A DNA stretch of 64,000 bases, taken from assembly GCF_003626915.1 (NCBI RefSeq), contig NZ_CP032570.1:558001-622000 (forward strand), read 5' to 3'. The notes under the pieces are model-generated. The model did not search any database. It saw only the letters and a list, made by a program, of their open reading frames with translations, and was not told the DNA's origin. Made by a program: the position numbers and the translations under genes. How positions within the stretch are numbered: the stretch's first letter is position 1; each line of letters starts with the position of its first letter. The DNA is from Tsuneonella amylolytica (GTDB taxonomy: Bacteria; Pseudomonadota; Alphaproteobacteria; Sphingomonadales; Sphingomonadaceae). This document shows positions 15,743-25,116 of the stretch, piece by piece.

Positions 15743-16633
15743 CTAGCGCGGATTGGACCAGCGGGCGAAGATCGCCGTCGGCAGCAGGCGGCCCCCCTCC
15801 CCCTCCTCGCGGATTGCGAGGTCGCCGTGTTCAATCCTGCCTGGCAGGTCGGCGAACAATTCGGCGAGCAACCCGGCGAGAGCAAGGCTGCTCATCCGCA
15901 CCGCGTAAACCGTCAGAAACAGGAATCGGCTGTCGGCATCGAGAAGTTGGCGGCAATCCGCCACGAGCGGCGCCAGTCCGTCCTCGATCCGCCAGGTCTC
16001 ACCGCCTGGGCCGCGGCCGAACTTGGGCGGATCGAGGATGATCCCGTCGTAGCGCTTGCCGCGGCGGACTTCGCGGGCAGCGAACTTGGCGGCATCGTCC
16101 ACCAGCCAGCGCACGGGGCGATCCTCCATTTCCGACAGGGCGGCATTTTCGCGCGCCTGGGCGACCGACTTCTTGCTCGCGTCGACATGGGTTACGGGGC
16201 CGGACTCGCTCAGCGCCAGCGTGCCGACGCCGGTGTAGCCGAATAGGTTAAGCGTCTGCGCGTCTGGCTTTCCAGCGAGCTGCCCGCTCATCCAGTTCCA
16301 TACGGGGGCCATGTCGGGAAAAAATCCCAGATGGCGGAACGGTGTGCACTGCGCGGTGAAGCGCACCTCGTCCCACGCGAGAGGCCATCCTTCACGCGGT
16401 ACCGGCCGGTCGAACTGCCAGCGCCCGCCCCCGTCTTCGTCGCTGCCGGGCACGAACTCGCCGTCGGCCTGCCAATCCTCGAGCCGCGGGCTCCACATCG
16501 CCTGTGTCTCGGGCCGCACGAAGCGATGGGGACCGTATCGTTCGAGCTTGCGCCCGTTCCCGCTGTCGAGGAGGCCGTAGTCGCTCCAGCCCTCCCCCGC
16601 GAGGACCAGCGGTTGTTCTTCGAGGCCCGCCAT
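15743..16633 (-). CDS. class I SAM-dependent methyltransferase (RlmI-like)
   Basis: 296 residues. The SAM-binding strand is TLNLFGYTGVGTLALSESG with acidic VTHVDASKKSVAQARENA. Motif IV is YDGIILDPPKFGRGPGGETW, typical of rRNA m5C methyltransferases of the RlmI/RlmK group. The N-terminal part (LLDSGNGRKLERYGPHRFVRPETQA) recalls a PUA-less RlmI-like enzyme. The ATG overlaps the thrC stop by 1 base. It may well modify rRNA. Confidence 0.85.
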   Translation of the reverse strand: MAGLEEQPLVLAGEGWSDYGLLDSGNGRKLERYGPHRFVRPETQAMWSPRLEDWQADGEFVPGSDEDGGGRWQFDRPVPREGWPLAWDEVRFTAQCTPFRHLGFFPDMAPVWNWMSGQLAGKPDAQTLNLFGYTGVGTLALSESGPVTHVDASKKSVAQARENAALSEMEDRPVRWLVDDAAKFAAREVRRGKRYDGIILDPPKFGRGPGGETWRIEDGLAPLVADCRQLLDADSRFLFLTVYAVRMSSLALAGLLAELFADLPGRIEHGDLAIREEGEGGRLLPTAIFARWSNPR

Positions 16634-18030
16634 CAGGCCCGCGGTGTCGCGTGTTCGGCGATCCAGTCGCGCACCGCGTCGTAGTCGCCGGGAAGCTCGG
16701 CGAAGCGTTCTTCCCGCACGAAAAGGTCGCCGACCCGGCTCGGCAAATGCGGGCGGTGCCCGGTCGCCCGCTCGACCGCCTCGGGGAACTTGGCCGGGTG
16801 CGCGGTGGCGAGGGTAACGATCGGGATCGCGGGATCGATGTCGGCGGCCCGAGCGGCGTGCAAGCCGATGGCGGTATGCGGATCGACGATCTCGCCCGCG
16901 TGTTCGCACGCCCATCGCATCGCTTCGTTCATTTCGTCAGCCTCGGCCCGCACGCTCGCAAACAGCGCCGCTGCGCCCTTCTGCTGTGCGTTCGTGAGGC
17001 GCATCGCCCGCAATCGCTCGAACTCGCCCATTTGCTCCGCAAGCGCAGCCCCGTCGCGGCCGCCGAGGTCGAACAGCAGTCGCTCGAAGTTGCTCGACAC
17101 CTGAATATCCATGCTGGGAGCCGCCGTCGGCCTCACCTCGCCAGCGCTGTAGTCGCCGGCGGACAGGGCGCGGTGGAGAATGTCGTTGACGTTGGTCGCC
17201 ACGATCAGCCGCTCGATAGGCAGACCCATCCTAGTAGCGACATACCCGGCGAACACATCGCCGAAATTGCCCGTCGGCACACTGAAGGCGACCCGCCGCT
17301 CGGGCGCTCCGAGCTGGAGCGCGGCAGCGAAGTAATAGACCACTTGCGCCATCAGCCGCGCCCAGTTGATCGAATTGACCGCACTCAGGCGAAGCGCGCC
17401 GAGTGCGGGGTCGCCGAACATTCGTTTCACCATGGCCTGTGCCTGATCGAAATCCCCGCCGATCGCGATGTTGTGCACGTTGGGAGCCAGCACGGTCGTC
17501 ATCTGCCGGCGCTGCACGTCGCTGACGAGGCCGGCCGGGTGAAGCATGAAGATTTCTACCCCCTCGCGTCCAGCCACCGCGTCGATTGCTGCGCTCCCGG
17601 TGTCGCCGCTGGTCGCCCCGATGATCGTCAGGCTCTCGCCGCTGCGGCCGAGGAACTCCTCGAACAGCAGCCCCAGAAGCTGGAGCGCGACGTCCTTGAA
17701 TGCCAGCGTGGGTCCGTGGAACAGCTCGAGCAGCCAGTGCCGCGCGTCAAGCTGGACAAGCGGTGTCACGGCATCGTGAGCGAACTGCCCGTATGCCTGT
17801 TCGCAGAGTGCCTGCAGTCGTTCGGGAGTAATGCTCTCGCCCACGAAAGGGGCCATGACGCGCGCGGCAAGCTCAGCGTAGGGAAGCCCGCGCATCGCCG
17901 CGATGTTGGATGCCGAGAGCCGCGGCCATTCTCTTGGCAGATAGAGGCCGCCATCGTTCGCGAGGCCCGCCAGCGTGGCTCCCTCGAAATCGAGCACAGG
18001 AGCGCTGCCGCGGGTGGAGACGTAATCCAT
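16633..18030 (-). CDS. thrC: threonine synthase
   Basis: 465 residues, of the longer PLP-dependent ThrC class. It has an N-terminal YVSTRGSAPVLDFEGA.L.GLA.DGGLY.P and the PLP Lys in GPTLAFKDVALQLL, followed by IGATSGDTGSAAIDA. It converts O-phosphohomoserine to threonine. ATG 18030 fits the family start; 12 further in-frame residues lie upstream. It overlaps the methyltransferase gene by 1 base. Confidence 0.97.
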   Translation of the reverse strand: MDYVSTRGSAPVLDFEGATLAGLANDGGLYLPREWPRLSASNIAAMRGLPYAELAARVMAPFVGESITPERLQALCEQAYGQFAHDAVTPLVQLDARHWLLELFHGPTLAFKDVALQLLGLLFEEFLGRSGESLTIIGATSGDTGSAAIDAVAGREGVEIFMLHPAGLVSDVQRRQMTTVLAPNVHNIAIGGDFDQAQAMVKRMFGDPALGALRLSAVNSINWARLMAQVVYYFAAALQLGAPERRVAFSVPTGNFGDVFAGYVATRMGLPIERLIVATNVNDILHRALSAGDYSAGEVRPTAAPSMDIQVSSNFERLLFDLGGRDGAALAEQMGEFERLRAMRLTNAQQKGAAALFASVRAEADEMNEAMRWACEHAGEIVDPHTAIGLHAARAADIDPAIPIVTLATAHPAKFPEAVERATGHRPHLPSRVGDLFVREERFAELPGDYDAVRDWIAEHATPRA

Positions 18031-18078
18031 CGCCGCCCCGCTAGACGCGCCGCGCGCGAGCGGCAAGCAAGCGCGGCT

Positions 18079-18669
18079 TTAGGCGGGCGTAGAGCGCCAC
18101 CGCTTCCTGACTGCGAGGATGTAGATGACCAGCGCGGTCAATGCGAACAGGAACCACTGGACCGCATAGGACAGGTGATTGTTCGGAACCGAGCGCGGAT
18201 CGGGGCGGGCGCTGGGCTGCAATCCGGCGATGGGCCGGTCTGCCACCACGCGCGGGCCGTCGATGCCGTCGGGCGCGATGGTCCCTTCCACTTGCGTAAA
18301 GGCGTACCGGACGACGCGGGGTTCCGCACTCCACCCCAGATTGACCATCACGGGCAGGTCGCCCTCTTTCGTGGTGCATCCCGCCCAATGGGCCCAGCCG
18401 ACCTCGCCGCTCGCGTTCTCGCCCGCGCGGGGTTGGGTTTCGCCTTCGCCCCGGCAATCCAATCGCGTGTGGCGGAACCACACGTGCGTGCGGTCTTCGG
18501 GGGAAGCGGGAAGCTGCGCATCTGCGGATATCGATTCGGCGGTCGCGTAGCGGGCGAGCAGAGCCTCTTTCGCGTGCAGCCGGTTCAACTGCCAGAAACC
18601 GAGCGCGATCATGGCCGCCACGGCCAGCGCCACGACCAGCGTGGCGACCACCGGGAAGCGACGGCTCAT
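18079..18669 (-). CDS. SURF1 family cytochrome oxidase assembly protein
   Basis: 196 residues. An N-terminal transmembrane helix (VVATLVVALAVAAMIALGFWQLNRL, with the SURF1 motif GFWQLNR) and a C-terminal helix (WFLFALTALVIYILAVRKRW) frame a periplasmic domain; the conserved NNHLSYA..W precedes the last helix. It aids heme a insertion into CtaD. It lies downstream of ctaE, separated by a hairpin, and upstream of thrC. Confidence 0.93.
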   Translation of the reverse strand: MSRRFPVVATLVVALAVAAMIALGFWQLNRLHAKEALLARYATAESISADAQLPASPEDRTHVWFRHTRLDCRGEGETQPRAGENASGEVGWAHWAGCTTKEGDLPVMVNLGWSAEPRVVRYAFTQVEGTIAPDGIDGPRVVADRPIAGLQPSARPDPRSVPNNHLSYAVQWFLFALTALVIYILAVRKRWRSTPA

Positions 18670-18684
18670 CGGCCCAAGAGACCG

Positions 18685-18720
18685 GAAAGGGCAGCCTTCG
18701 GTGACGAGGGCTGCCCTTTC
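18685..18720 (-). terminator. hairpin between ctaE and SURF1
   Basis: GAAAGGGCAGCC (18685-18696) pairs with GGCTGCCCTTTC (18709-18720), twelve of twelve, loop 12. On the minus strand it follows ctaE. The downstream bases are not a clean T-run, so it may attenuate rather than end transcription into SURF1. Confidence 0.55.
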
Positions 18721-18745
18721 GGTGTTTCAGTCGAGTCCGGAGGCA

Positions 18746-19567
18746 TCAATGGATGGCCGCACCCCAGCCGCCCCAGATGTAGACGGTGACGAAGAGGAAC
18801 AACCACACCACGTCGACGAAGTGCCAGTACCACGCCGCCGCTTCGAAACCGAAGTGCTGCTGCGGGGTAAAGTCGCCCTTGTAGGCGCGCACCAGGCACA
18901 CGATCAGGAAGATCGTGCCGATGATCACGTGGAAACCGTGGAAACCCGTCGCCATGTAGAATGCCGAGCTGTAGGTGTTGCCGCCGAAGGCGAACGGCGC
19001 GTGGGCGTATTCGTACGCCTGGATGGCCGAGAACAGCACGCCCAGCAGAATGGTGAGCCACAGCCCCTTCTTCAGCCCGTCGCGGTCGCCGTGGATGAGG
19101 GCGTGATGCGCCCAGGTCACGGTCGTGCCCGAGCACAGCAAAATCAGCGTGTTGAGGAGCGGCAGGTTGAACGGGTCCATGACCGCTTCGATCGCCTTGG
19201 GCGGGAACTGCCCGCCGACGACTTCCGACAGTTCGCTGGGGAACAGCGCGAAGTCGAAGAAGGCCCAGAACCATCCGACGAAAAACATCACTTCCGACGC
19301 GATGAACAGGATCATCCCGTAGCGCAGGTGAAGCTGCACCACCGGCGTGTGGTCGCCCGCGCGGGCTTCCTTGATGATGTTGCCGAACCAGCTGAAGAAC
19401 GTCGCCGCGAGGCCCAGCACGCCGAGCGCGAGCACCAGGTAGCCGCCCGACAGTTCGTGCATGTACATGGCCATGCCGCTGGTAAAGAGCAGCGCCGACG
19501 TCGACGCGATCAGCGGCCAGATGTCGGGCGGAAGGATATGGTACTGGTGGTTCTTGGCGCCGGCCAT
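18746..19567 (-). CDS. ctaE: cytochrome c oxidase subunit III
   Basis: 273 residues, seven transmembrane helices. Landmarks are KNHQYHILPPDIWP, FIASEVMFFVGWFWAFFD, TGFHGFHVIIGTIFL and AAWYWHFVDVVWLFLFVTVYIWG. It is a core subunit of aa3 oxidase in the inner membrane. It belongs to the minus-strand ctaB/ctaG/ctaE group. Confidence 0.97.
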   Translation of the reverse strand: MAGAKNHQYHILPPDIWPLIASTSALLFTSGMAMYMHELSGGYLVLALGVLGLAATFFSWFGNIIKEARAGDHTPVVQLHLRYGMILFIASEVMFFVGWFWAFFDFALFPSELSEVVGGQFPPKAIEAVMDPFNLPLLNTLILLCSGTTVTWAHHALIHGDRDGLKKGLWLTILLGVLFSAIQAYEYAHAPFAFGGNTYSSAFYMATGFHGFHVIIGTIFLIVCLVRAYKGDFTPQQHFGFEAAAWYWHFVDVVWLFLFVTVYIWGGWGAAIH

Positions 19568-19654
19568 GGGTTGTCTCGTCCCTAAACCTGGAGGTGTTTC
19601 AAACGCGATTTGCGGTTGCCCTTAGAGCGCCGGACAGGCGCGGTCCAGAGGGCT

Positions 19655-20227
19655 TTAGCTGCTTTCCGGTGCCCGGTGGAAGGTGTAGCTGAGGGTGATC
19701 TGTTCCACCGGCGCCGCGTTCGGATCGTTGCGGATCGACGGGTCCACGAAGAACAGGACCGGCATGTGCACTTCCTGCCCGGGCTGCAGCGTCTGCTCGG
19801 TGAAACAGAAGCACTGGATCTTGTTGAAGTAGCCGCCGGTCTGGTCGGGCGACACGTTGAAGCTCGCCTGCCCCGTCAGCGGACGGTCCGAATTGTTCTT
19901 CGCGTAGAAGAACGCCATCTGCCGCTGCCCGAGCTTCACGGTCTGGGTCACCTGCTCGGGCCGGAAGGTCCAGGCCAGATCGGGGTCGATGTTCGCATCG
20001 AAGCGGACCGAAACGGTCGCACCGGCCACCTGCTGCGCGGCGGCCGCGGCGAGCGATGCTTCGTCCTCGGTCGCGCGCTGGGTCGTGCCGGCGAACCCGG
20101 TGACCTGGCAGAACAGGCGATAGAGCGGCACGGCGGCGAAGCCGAGGCCCAGCATCGCCAGCGCGAATATTGCCGCGTAGAACCCCGTGCGCAGATTGCG
20201 CCGGTCGAGCGTGCCCGCCGTGCTCAT
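19655..20227 (-). CDS. ctaG: cytochrome c oxidase assembly protein CtaG (Cox11)
   Basis: 190 residues. A single N-terminal helix (AAIFALAMLGLGFAAVPLYRLFCQVTGF) is followed by a periplasmic Ig-like copper domain with the CFCF copper motif (NKIQCFCFTEQ) and MPVLFFVDP. It delivers copper to CuB of CtaD. It overlaps the small upstream gene by 4 bases. Confidence 0.96.
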   Translation of the reverse strand: MSTAGTLDRRNLRTGFYAAIFALAMLGLGFAAVPLYRLFCQVTGFAGTTQRATEDEASLAAAAAQQVAGATVSVRFDANIDPDLAWTFRPEQVTQTVKLGQRQMAFFYAKNNSDRPLTGQASFNVSPDQTGGYFNKIQCFCFTEQTLQPGQEVHMPVLFFVDPSIRNDPNAAPVEQITLSYTFHRAPESS

Positions 20228-20370
20228 GTCCCGCCCATCTGTACGAACGTGAGTGCGTAGAACAGCACCACGAAGAAGCCGAGTACCACCGCCAGCGCGA
20301 TGTTGCGCCCCTTGCGGCGACGCTTGAACTCGAGTTCCTCTTCGGGTGTCATCGGGGGCGTCATGGTCAT
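20224..20370 (-). CDS. small single-pass membrane protein of the cta operon
   Basis: 48 residues: a polar Pro/Glu/Arg-rich start ([14 protein letters not shown]) and one transmembrane helix ([20 protein letters not shown]). Similar short genes sit between ctaB and ctaG in many alphaproteobacteria and are often called CoxF-like or hypothetical. The ATG at 20370 overlaps the ctaB stop (ATGA) with AAGGA 8 bases upstream. A role in oxidase assembly is inferred from position. Confidence 0.8.
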   Translation of the reverse strand: MTMTPPMTPEEELEFKRRRKGRNIALAVVLGFFVVLFYALTFVQMGGT

Positions 20371-21284
20371 GCCAGCCATCCTTGGGCGTAGATCAGGCGA
20401 TCCGCAACCAGAACGCCGAACAGCGCGAAGAGATAGAGGATCGAAAATGCGAACAGACGCTTTTCGGGCTTCATTCCGTCGCCGGGCTCCGAGCGCCGGA
20501 ATGCCACCGGGAGCGACAGCGCGAGGAAGGCAAGGCTCAGCACCAGCGCCGCGATGCCGTACATCGCACCCGTCCCGCCGATGAACCACGGGCTCGCCGC
20601 CAGCGGCACGAGCAGGACCGAATAGATCAGGATCTGGCGGCGTGTGCTCGCCTCGCCCTTCACCACCGGCATCATCGGAATGCCGACCTTGGCGTAGTCG
20701 GTCTGCACGAACAGCGCGAGCGCCCAGAAATGCGGCGGAGTCCACATGAAGATGATCGCGAACAGCAGCACCGGCATCAGCGTGATGTCGTGCGTGACCG
20801 CGATCCACCCAATCATCGGCGGGAACGCCCCCGCCCCGCCGCCGATCACGATGTTCTGCGGGGTGCGGGGTTTCAGCCAGATCGTGTAGACGACGGCGTA
20901 ATAGACGATGCTGAGCGCAAGGATCGCGGCGGCGAGCCAACTCACGCCGATGCCCATCAAGCCCACCGAGCCAGCCGACAGCGCGATCCCGAAATCGCGC
21001 GCATCGGTGCGCCGCACTCGCCCGCCGGGAATCGGGCGGCTCTGGGTGCGTTTCATGCCGGCGTCGATGTCGGCTTCCCACCACTGGTTGAGCGCTGCCG
21101 CGCCGCCCGCCCCCATCGCGATGCACAGCACCGCGACGAAGCCAACCAGCGGGTGGATGGTGCCCGGCGCGGCGAGCAGGCCGCACAGGCCGGTGAAGAT
21201 CACCAGGCTCATCACGCGCGGCTTGGTCAGCGACAGGAAATCGCGCCAGTCGGTCGGCAGGTACAGGGCGGATGAGTCGGTCAT
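20367..21284 (-). CDS. ctaB: protoheme IX farnesyltransferase (heme O synthase)
   Basis: 305 residues of the UbiA prenyltransferase family, multi-pass. Motifs are [40 protein letters not shown] (the first Asp-rich site) and a second site near [17 protein letters not shown]. It farnesylates heme b to heme o for aa3 oxidase. It heads the ctaB-(small)-ctaG run; ctaD and ctaC lie about 2 kb further upstream rather than adjacent. Confidence 0.96.
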   Translation of the reverse strand: MTDSSALYLPTDWRDFLSLTKPRVMSLVIFTGLCGLLAAPGTIHPLVGFVAVLCIAMGAGGAAALNQWWEADIDAGMKRTQSRPIPGGRVRRTDARDFGIALSAGSVGLMGIGVSWLAAAILALSIVYYAVVYTIWLKPRTPQNIVIGGGAGAFPPMIGWIAVTHDITLMPVLLFAIIFMWTPPHFWALALFVQTDYAKVGIPMMPVVKGEASTRRQILIYSVLLVPLAASPWFIGGTGAMYGIAALVLSLAFLALSLPVAFRRSEPGDGMKPEKRLFAFSILYLFALFGVLVADRLIYAQGWLA

Positions 21285-21647
21285 CGGAGGACTTGCGGGC
21301 CTATAGGGAAGGCAGCGCCAAAGTGGAAGGCTGACGAGCGCATGTCACACGTGTCACAGTGTCCAGGGATGGAAGTATCGCCTTGGGGCGAAAGGTGTCG
21401 CCTTGGGGAACCCGGATGTGGCCTTATGGGCCAACACCGTCACCTTGCGCAGTCGGCATGTCGCTTTGCCGGCGAACGCGGCGAGGTGCGTTGGCAGGTG
21501 ATGCAGAGAGTCGGAGCCACTGTCGGATCATGTCGCAGCGCTTACCACGGGGTCTTACGTGTAGGAAAACTCGTAAACACGCATTGGAAGATCGAGAACG
21601 CACCGTCCGCTCAAGACCTTATTGCAGACATTCGATCTAGAAGGCGG
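21285..21647. other. intergenic region upstream of ctaB
   Basis: 363 bases with no gene I can support. It must contain the ctaB promoter. Its ctaB-proximal half holds the imperfect 20-21 base periodic repeat at 21378-21471. An overlapping TGTCACACGTGTCA-like tract lies at about 21343-21356. Confidence 0.5.
21378..21471. repeat. degenerate 20-21 bp periodic repeat
   Basis: TCGCCTTGGGG at 21378 and 21398, then TGGCCTTATGGG at 21419, TCACCTTGCGC at 21440 and TCGCTTTGCCG at 21461. The spacing is 20, 21, 21, 21. The first two units are identical and later ones decay. Two helical turns per unit suggests either an array of protein sites or a relic of coding heptad repeats. Confidence 0.5.
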
Positions 21648-22208
21648 TCAGTTGCCGGTGTCGTAAATGGCAGTCGCCAGCACCTGCACCCTGTCCAGTC
21701 GTTCGCCCGATTTGTCCGCTCGGCTAACGGTCATTGCTAGAGCCGGGTCTTCCCGGTTTCGGAACACCGTGCTCGCCATCCCGTCCTTTCCGCTCGACGT
21801 CTCGGGCTGCCACCTCTTGTTGAAATCAGCCGAGGAAAGGACGCTCTCGACACTAGGTTGGAGGTCAACGCCGCCGCCGCCAGTGATATGACACATCGGT
21901 AGCTGGTCCGACACGACGAGAACGTAGCCTGCGTTTGGCGCGGAGTTGATCCGCCAATAGTGATTGGCCAGTCGAAGTTGAACCGGTGGAAGGCTTACCT
22001 CTTCCACCCGATCTACGAGGCCCATTTGTGGCCCAAGGCCGACTGTTTTGGCGAATGGATCGGTTCCCTCCACCCAGCTTGCGGGGTTCAGCAACCATTC
22101 CTCGCATCCGCGAAGCGCGCCATCGAACCCCTTCTCAAGGTTAGGTTCGGCTTGGGCAGGCGAGGAAAGAGCGGCGCAGACTAGGATTACGGGAAGCAAA
22201 TATCGCAT
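21648..22208 (-). CDS. hypothetical secreted protein
   Basis: 186 residues with a clear Sec signal (MRYLLPVILVCAALSSPAQA-EPN). The mature part has two early/late Cys (GALRGCEEW and LPMCHITGGGG), a possible disulfide, and no family I recognise. ATG 22208 is chosen for the signal. It lies in the segment separating ctaB from ctaD and reads like an accessory insertion. Confidence 0.7.
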   Translation of the reverse strand: MRYLLPVILVCAALSSPAQAEPNLEKGFDGALRGCEEWLLNPASWVEGTDPFAKTVGLGPQMGLVDRVEEVSLPPVQLRLANHYWRINSAPNAGYVLVVSDQLPMCHITGGGGVDLQPSVESVLSSADFNKRWQPETSSGKDGMASTVFRNREDPALAMTVSRADKSGERLDRVQVLATAIYDTGN

Positions 22209-22324
22209 CGTTTCACTGCTACAGCGGAGCGCGTGCCCTTTCAACCCCATAAGCAGACAGTCGGGGCCCTGGCCGGCTCGACAAGCGGACTGACAAAACC
22301 TCTTAAACTCTTAGAATGACGGAA

Positions 22325-23296
22325 TTAAACCTGCCCCAGCCAGTCCAGTAACAAGGCGTTGACCTCCCCCGGCCGCTCCTGCTGCGTCCAGTGGCCGACG
22401 CCCTCCAGCACGTGCCCTCCCACCTTCGGTGCGAACATGCGCATCATCGCGACCGGATCCGCCACCGCGCCGAACAGGGTGGTGGCCGGGTCGCGGTCGC
22501 CGCCGATGAAGAGGCATGGCTGCTCGATCCGCTTGCCCTTCCAGCCCTGCAGCCATTCGTAATCTCTTTCGTGGTTGCGATAGCGGTTGAGCGGTCCGCG
22601 AAAGCCGCTCTGCAAGAACTCGCGGCCGTAGAACTGGATGTCCTCGGTGGTGAGCCACGGCACGGGCTGCGGGTCGGGCAGGCCTTCCAGGAATGTCGCA
22701 CCGTACGGCTTGTCCCAGTAGTTGCCGGGTTCGACGTCGCCGCTGATCGAGTACATCATCCGGTGGACGAACCCTTGCGGGTCGGCCTCCGCCTCGGCCT
22801 CGGCGATGCCGGGTATCTGAAAGTACTCCTGGTAGAAGAACTTGCCCTGATCGGTGAAGTGTTCGCGGAAGACATCAGTAAACGGGCGCATCGGCACGCC
22901 CGCGAACGGCACCGACAGGCCCGCGACCGCCTTGAACCGGTCCGGATGCGTAAGCGCGGTGTTCCAGACGATCGGCGCGCCCCAGTCGTGGCCGACGAGG
23001 ATGGCCGGTTCGCCCGGCTGCAGGGCATCGGCCAGCCCCACGAGGTCGCCGGCGATCGCCTCCAGCGTGTAGTCCTCGATCCGCGGCGGCTTGTCCGACC
23101 CGCCGTAGCCGCGCACGTCGATCGCGCAGGCGGTATAGCCGGCTTCCGCAACCGGGCCCAGTTGGTGCCGCCACGAATACCAGCTCTCCGGAAAGCCGTG
23201 GACGAAGATCACCAGCGGTGCGTCGCCCGATTCCGGACGCTCCACCGCACAGCGCAGCGTCGCGGAGCCGCAATCGATCAGGCGCATCTCGGGCAT
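22325..23296 (-). CDS. alpha/beta hydrolase, soluble epoxide-hydrolase-like
   Basis: 323 residues. The oxyanion motif FVHGFPESWYSWRHQL, nucleophile Asp in VGHDWGAPIVW (GHDWG is diagnostic of epoxide hydrolases and dehalogenases), acid Asp in GGDRDPAT and the C-terminal His in EGVGHWTQQERP give a full triad. ATG 23296 follows TTGGAGAC. It is located downstream of ctaD beyond a terminator, so it is separately transcribed or read through. The substrate is unknown. Confidence 0.9.
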   Translation of the reverse strand: MPEMRLIDCGSATLRCAVERPESGDAPLVIFVHGFPESWYSWRHQLGPVAEAGYTACAIDVRGYGGSDKPPRIEDYTLEAIAGDLVGLADALQPGEPAILVGHDWGAPIVWNTALTHPDRFKAVAGLSVPFAGVPMRPFTDVFREHFTDQGKFFYQEYFQIPGIAEAEAEADPQGFVHRMMYSISGDVEPGNYWDKPYGATFLEGLPDPQPVPWLTTEDIQFYGREFLQSGFRGPLNRYRNHERDYEWLQGWKGKRIEQPCLFIGGDRDPATTLFGAVADPVAMMRMFAPKVGGHVLEGVGHWTQQERPGEVNALLLDWLGQV

Positions 23297-23306
23297 TGCT
23301 TGTCTC

Positions 23307-23341
23307 CAAAGCAAACGGCCGGCCCCTTCCGGGACCGGCCG
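23307..23341 (-). terminator. rho-independent terminator after ctaD
   Basis: On the minus strand an 11-base GC stem (CGGCCGGTCCC / GGGGCCGGCCG at 23316-23341, one imperfect pair) with a GGAA loop is followed by TTTGCTTT. It lies 25 bases past the ctaD stop. Confidence 0.8.
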
Positions 23342-23366
23342 CTCGTGTCGTTTCGCTGCCGCAGGC

Positions 23367-25085
23367 TCAGGCGGTGGCCGGCTGGCTCGGCATGTGGTTG
23401 TGGTAATCGTGGTGTTCCTCGATCACCGGCAACGTTTCGAACTGGTGGTAGGGCGGCGGGCTGGTCAGCGTCCATTCCAGCGTCGTCGCGCCTTCGCCCC
23501 AGTAGTTCGGCGCAGCTTTCTTGCCGGCCATGAAGGCGTAGGCGATGTTCACGAAGAAGAAGACCATCGAGCCGGCCATGATCATGTAGCCGATCGAGCT
23601 CACCTCGTTCCACTGCGCGTACGCCGTGGCGTAGTCGGGGTAACGGCGCGGCATGCCCTGCAGACCGAGGAAGTGTTGCGGGAAGAAGATCACGTTCACG
23701 CCGATGAAGAAGCCCCAGAAGTGGAGGTGGGCCAGCAGTTCGGAGTGCATCTTCCCACTCATCTTCGGGAACCAGTAGTAGAAGCCCGCGAACATGCTGA
23801 ACACGGCGCCCATCGACAGCACGTAGTGGAAGTGGGCGACGACGAAGTAGGTGTCGTGCACCACGTCGTCCACGCCGCCGTTGGCGAGGTAGACGCCAGT
23901 GACGCCGCCGACGGTGAACAGGAAGATCATGCCGAGCGCCCAGACCATCGGGCTCTTGTACTCGATCGACCCGCCCCACATCGTGGCGATCCAGCTGAAG
24001 ATCTTCACGCCGGTCGGAACCGCGATGACCATGGTCGCCGCCGTGAAGTACATCTTCGTGTTCACGTCGAGGCCGACGGTGTACATGTGGTGCGCCCACA
24101 CGATGAACCCGACGACACCGATCGCGACCATGGCGTAGGCCATGCCGAGGTAACCGAACACCGGCTTGCGGCTGAACGTCGCGACGATCTGGCTGATCAT
24201 GCCGAAGCCCGGCAGGATCATGATGTACACCTCGGGGTGGCCGAAGAACCAGAACAGGTGCTGATAGAGGATCGGGTCGCCGCCACCCTCGGCCGCGAAG
24301 AACGTCGTGCCGAAGTTGCGGTCGGTGATCAGCATGGTGATCGCCGCGGCGAGCACCGGCAGCGCCAGCAGCAGCAGGAACGCGGTGACAAGGATCGACC
24401 ACACGAACAGCGGCATCTTGTGGAGCGTCATGCCCGGCGCGCGCATGTTGAAGATGGTCGTGATGAAGTTGATCGCGCCCATGATGGAGGCCGCACCGGC
24501 AAGGTGCAGCGCGAAGATCGCGAAGTCGGTCGCCGGGCCGTTCGAACCGCTGGTCGACAGCGGCGCATAGACCGTCCAGCCGGTGCCCGAGCCGAGGCCC
24601 GTGGCATCCCCCGGCATGAACAGGCTGATGGTGAGCGAGACGAAGCCCGCGACGGTCAGCCAGAACGAGATGTTGTTCATGCGCGGAAACGCCATGTCCG
24701 GCGCGCCGATCATCAGCGGAACGAACCAGTTGCCGAAGCCGCCAATCATCGCCGGCATGACCATGAAGAACACCATGATCAGGCCGTGCGCGGTGATGAG
24801 CACGTTCCACGCGTGGAGCATGGTGTCGAAGTTGGTGCCTTCACCGAACAGCGAGGTCCACATGCCGAGCACCTGAATACCGGGCTCGGCGAGCTCGGCG
24901 CGCATGATGCCCGAGATCGCGCCGCCCACGATGCCCGCGAAGATCGCGAAGATCAGGTAAAGCGTGCCGATGTCCTTGTGGTTCGTCGACATGAACCAGC
25001 GGGCGAAGAAGCCGGGCTTGTGATCGGCATCGTGATGCGCGTGATCGTCGTGGTGAGCCTGGAAAGTGTCGGCGGTAGTGGCCAT
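23367..25085 (-). CDS. ctaD: cytochrome c oxidase subunit I
   Basis: 572 residues, about 12 helices. It has [20 protein letters not shown], the CuB His in [10 protein letters not shown], the His-Tyr region and [16 protein letters not shown], then [15 protein letters not shown] with the heme a and a3 His. It forms the catalytic core of aa3 oxidase. ATG 25085 gives the normal length. It follows ctaC by 31 bases and ends at a strong terminator. Confidence 0.98.
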   Translation of the reverse strand: MATTADTFQAHHDDHAHHDADHKPGFFARWFMSTNHKDIGTLYLIFAIFAGIVGGAISGIMRAELAEPGIQVLGMWTSLFGEGTNFDTMLHAWNVLITAHGLIMVFFMVMPAMIGGFGNWFVPLMIGAPDMAFPRMNNISFWLTVAGFVSLTISLFMPGDATGLGSGTGWTVYAPLSTSGSNGPATDFAIFALHLAGAASIMGAINFITTIFNMRAPGMTLHKMPLFVWSILVTAFLLLLALPVLAAAITMLITDRNFGTTFFAAEGGGDPILYQHLFWFFGHPEVYIMILPGFGMISQIVATFSRKPVFGYLGMAYAMVAIGVVGFIVWAHHMYTVGLDVNTKMYFTAATMVIAVPTGVKIFSWIATMWGGSIEYKSPMVWALGMIFLFTVGGVTGVYLANGGVDDVVHDTYFVVAHFHYVLSMGAVFSMFAGFYYWFPKMSGKMHSELLAHLHFWGFFIGVNVIFFPQHFLGLQGMPRRYPDYATAYAQWNEVSSIGYMIMAGSMVFFFVNIAYAFMAGKKAAPNYWGEGATTLEWTLTSPPPYHQFETLPVIEEHHDYHNHMPSQPATA

Positions 25086-25116
25086 GGCTATCGGTCTCTG
25101 TTCTTCGGTATCTGGT

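Noticed and set aside
16504-18789. Very long plus-strand frame opposite thrC
   Set aside because: It is the high-GC antisense shadow of thrC and SURF1; its composition is Arg/His-rich and has no recognised domain.
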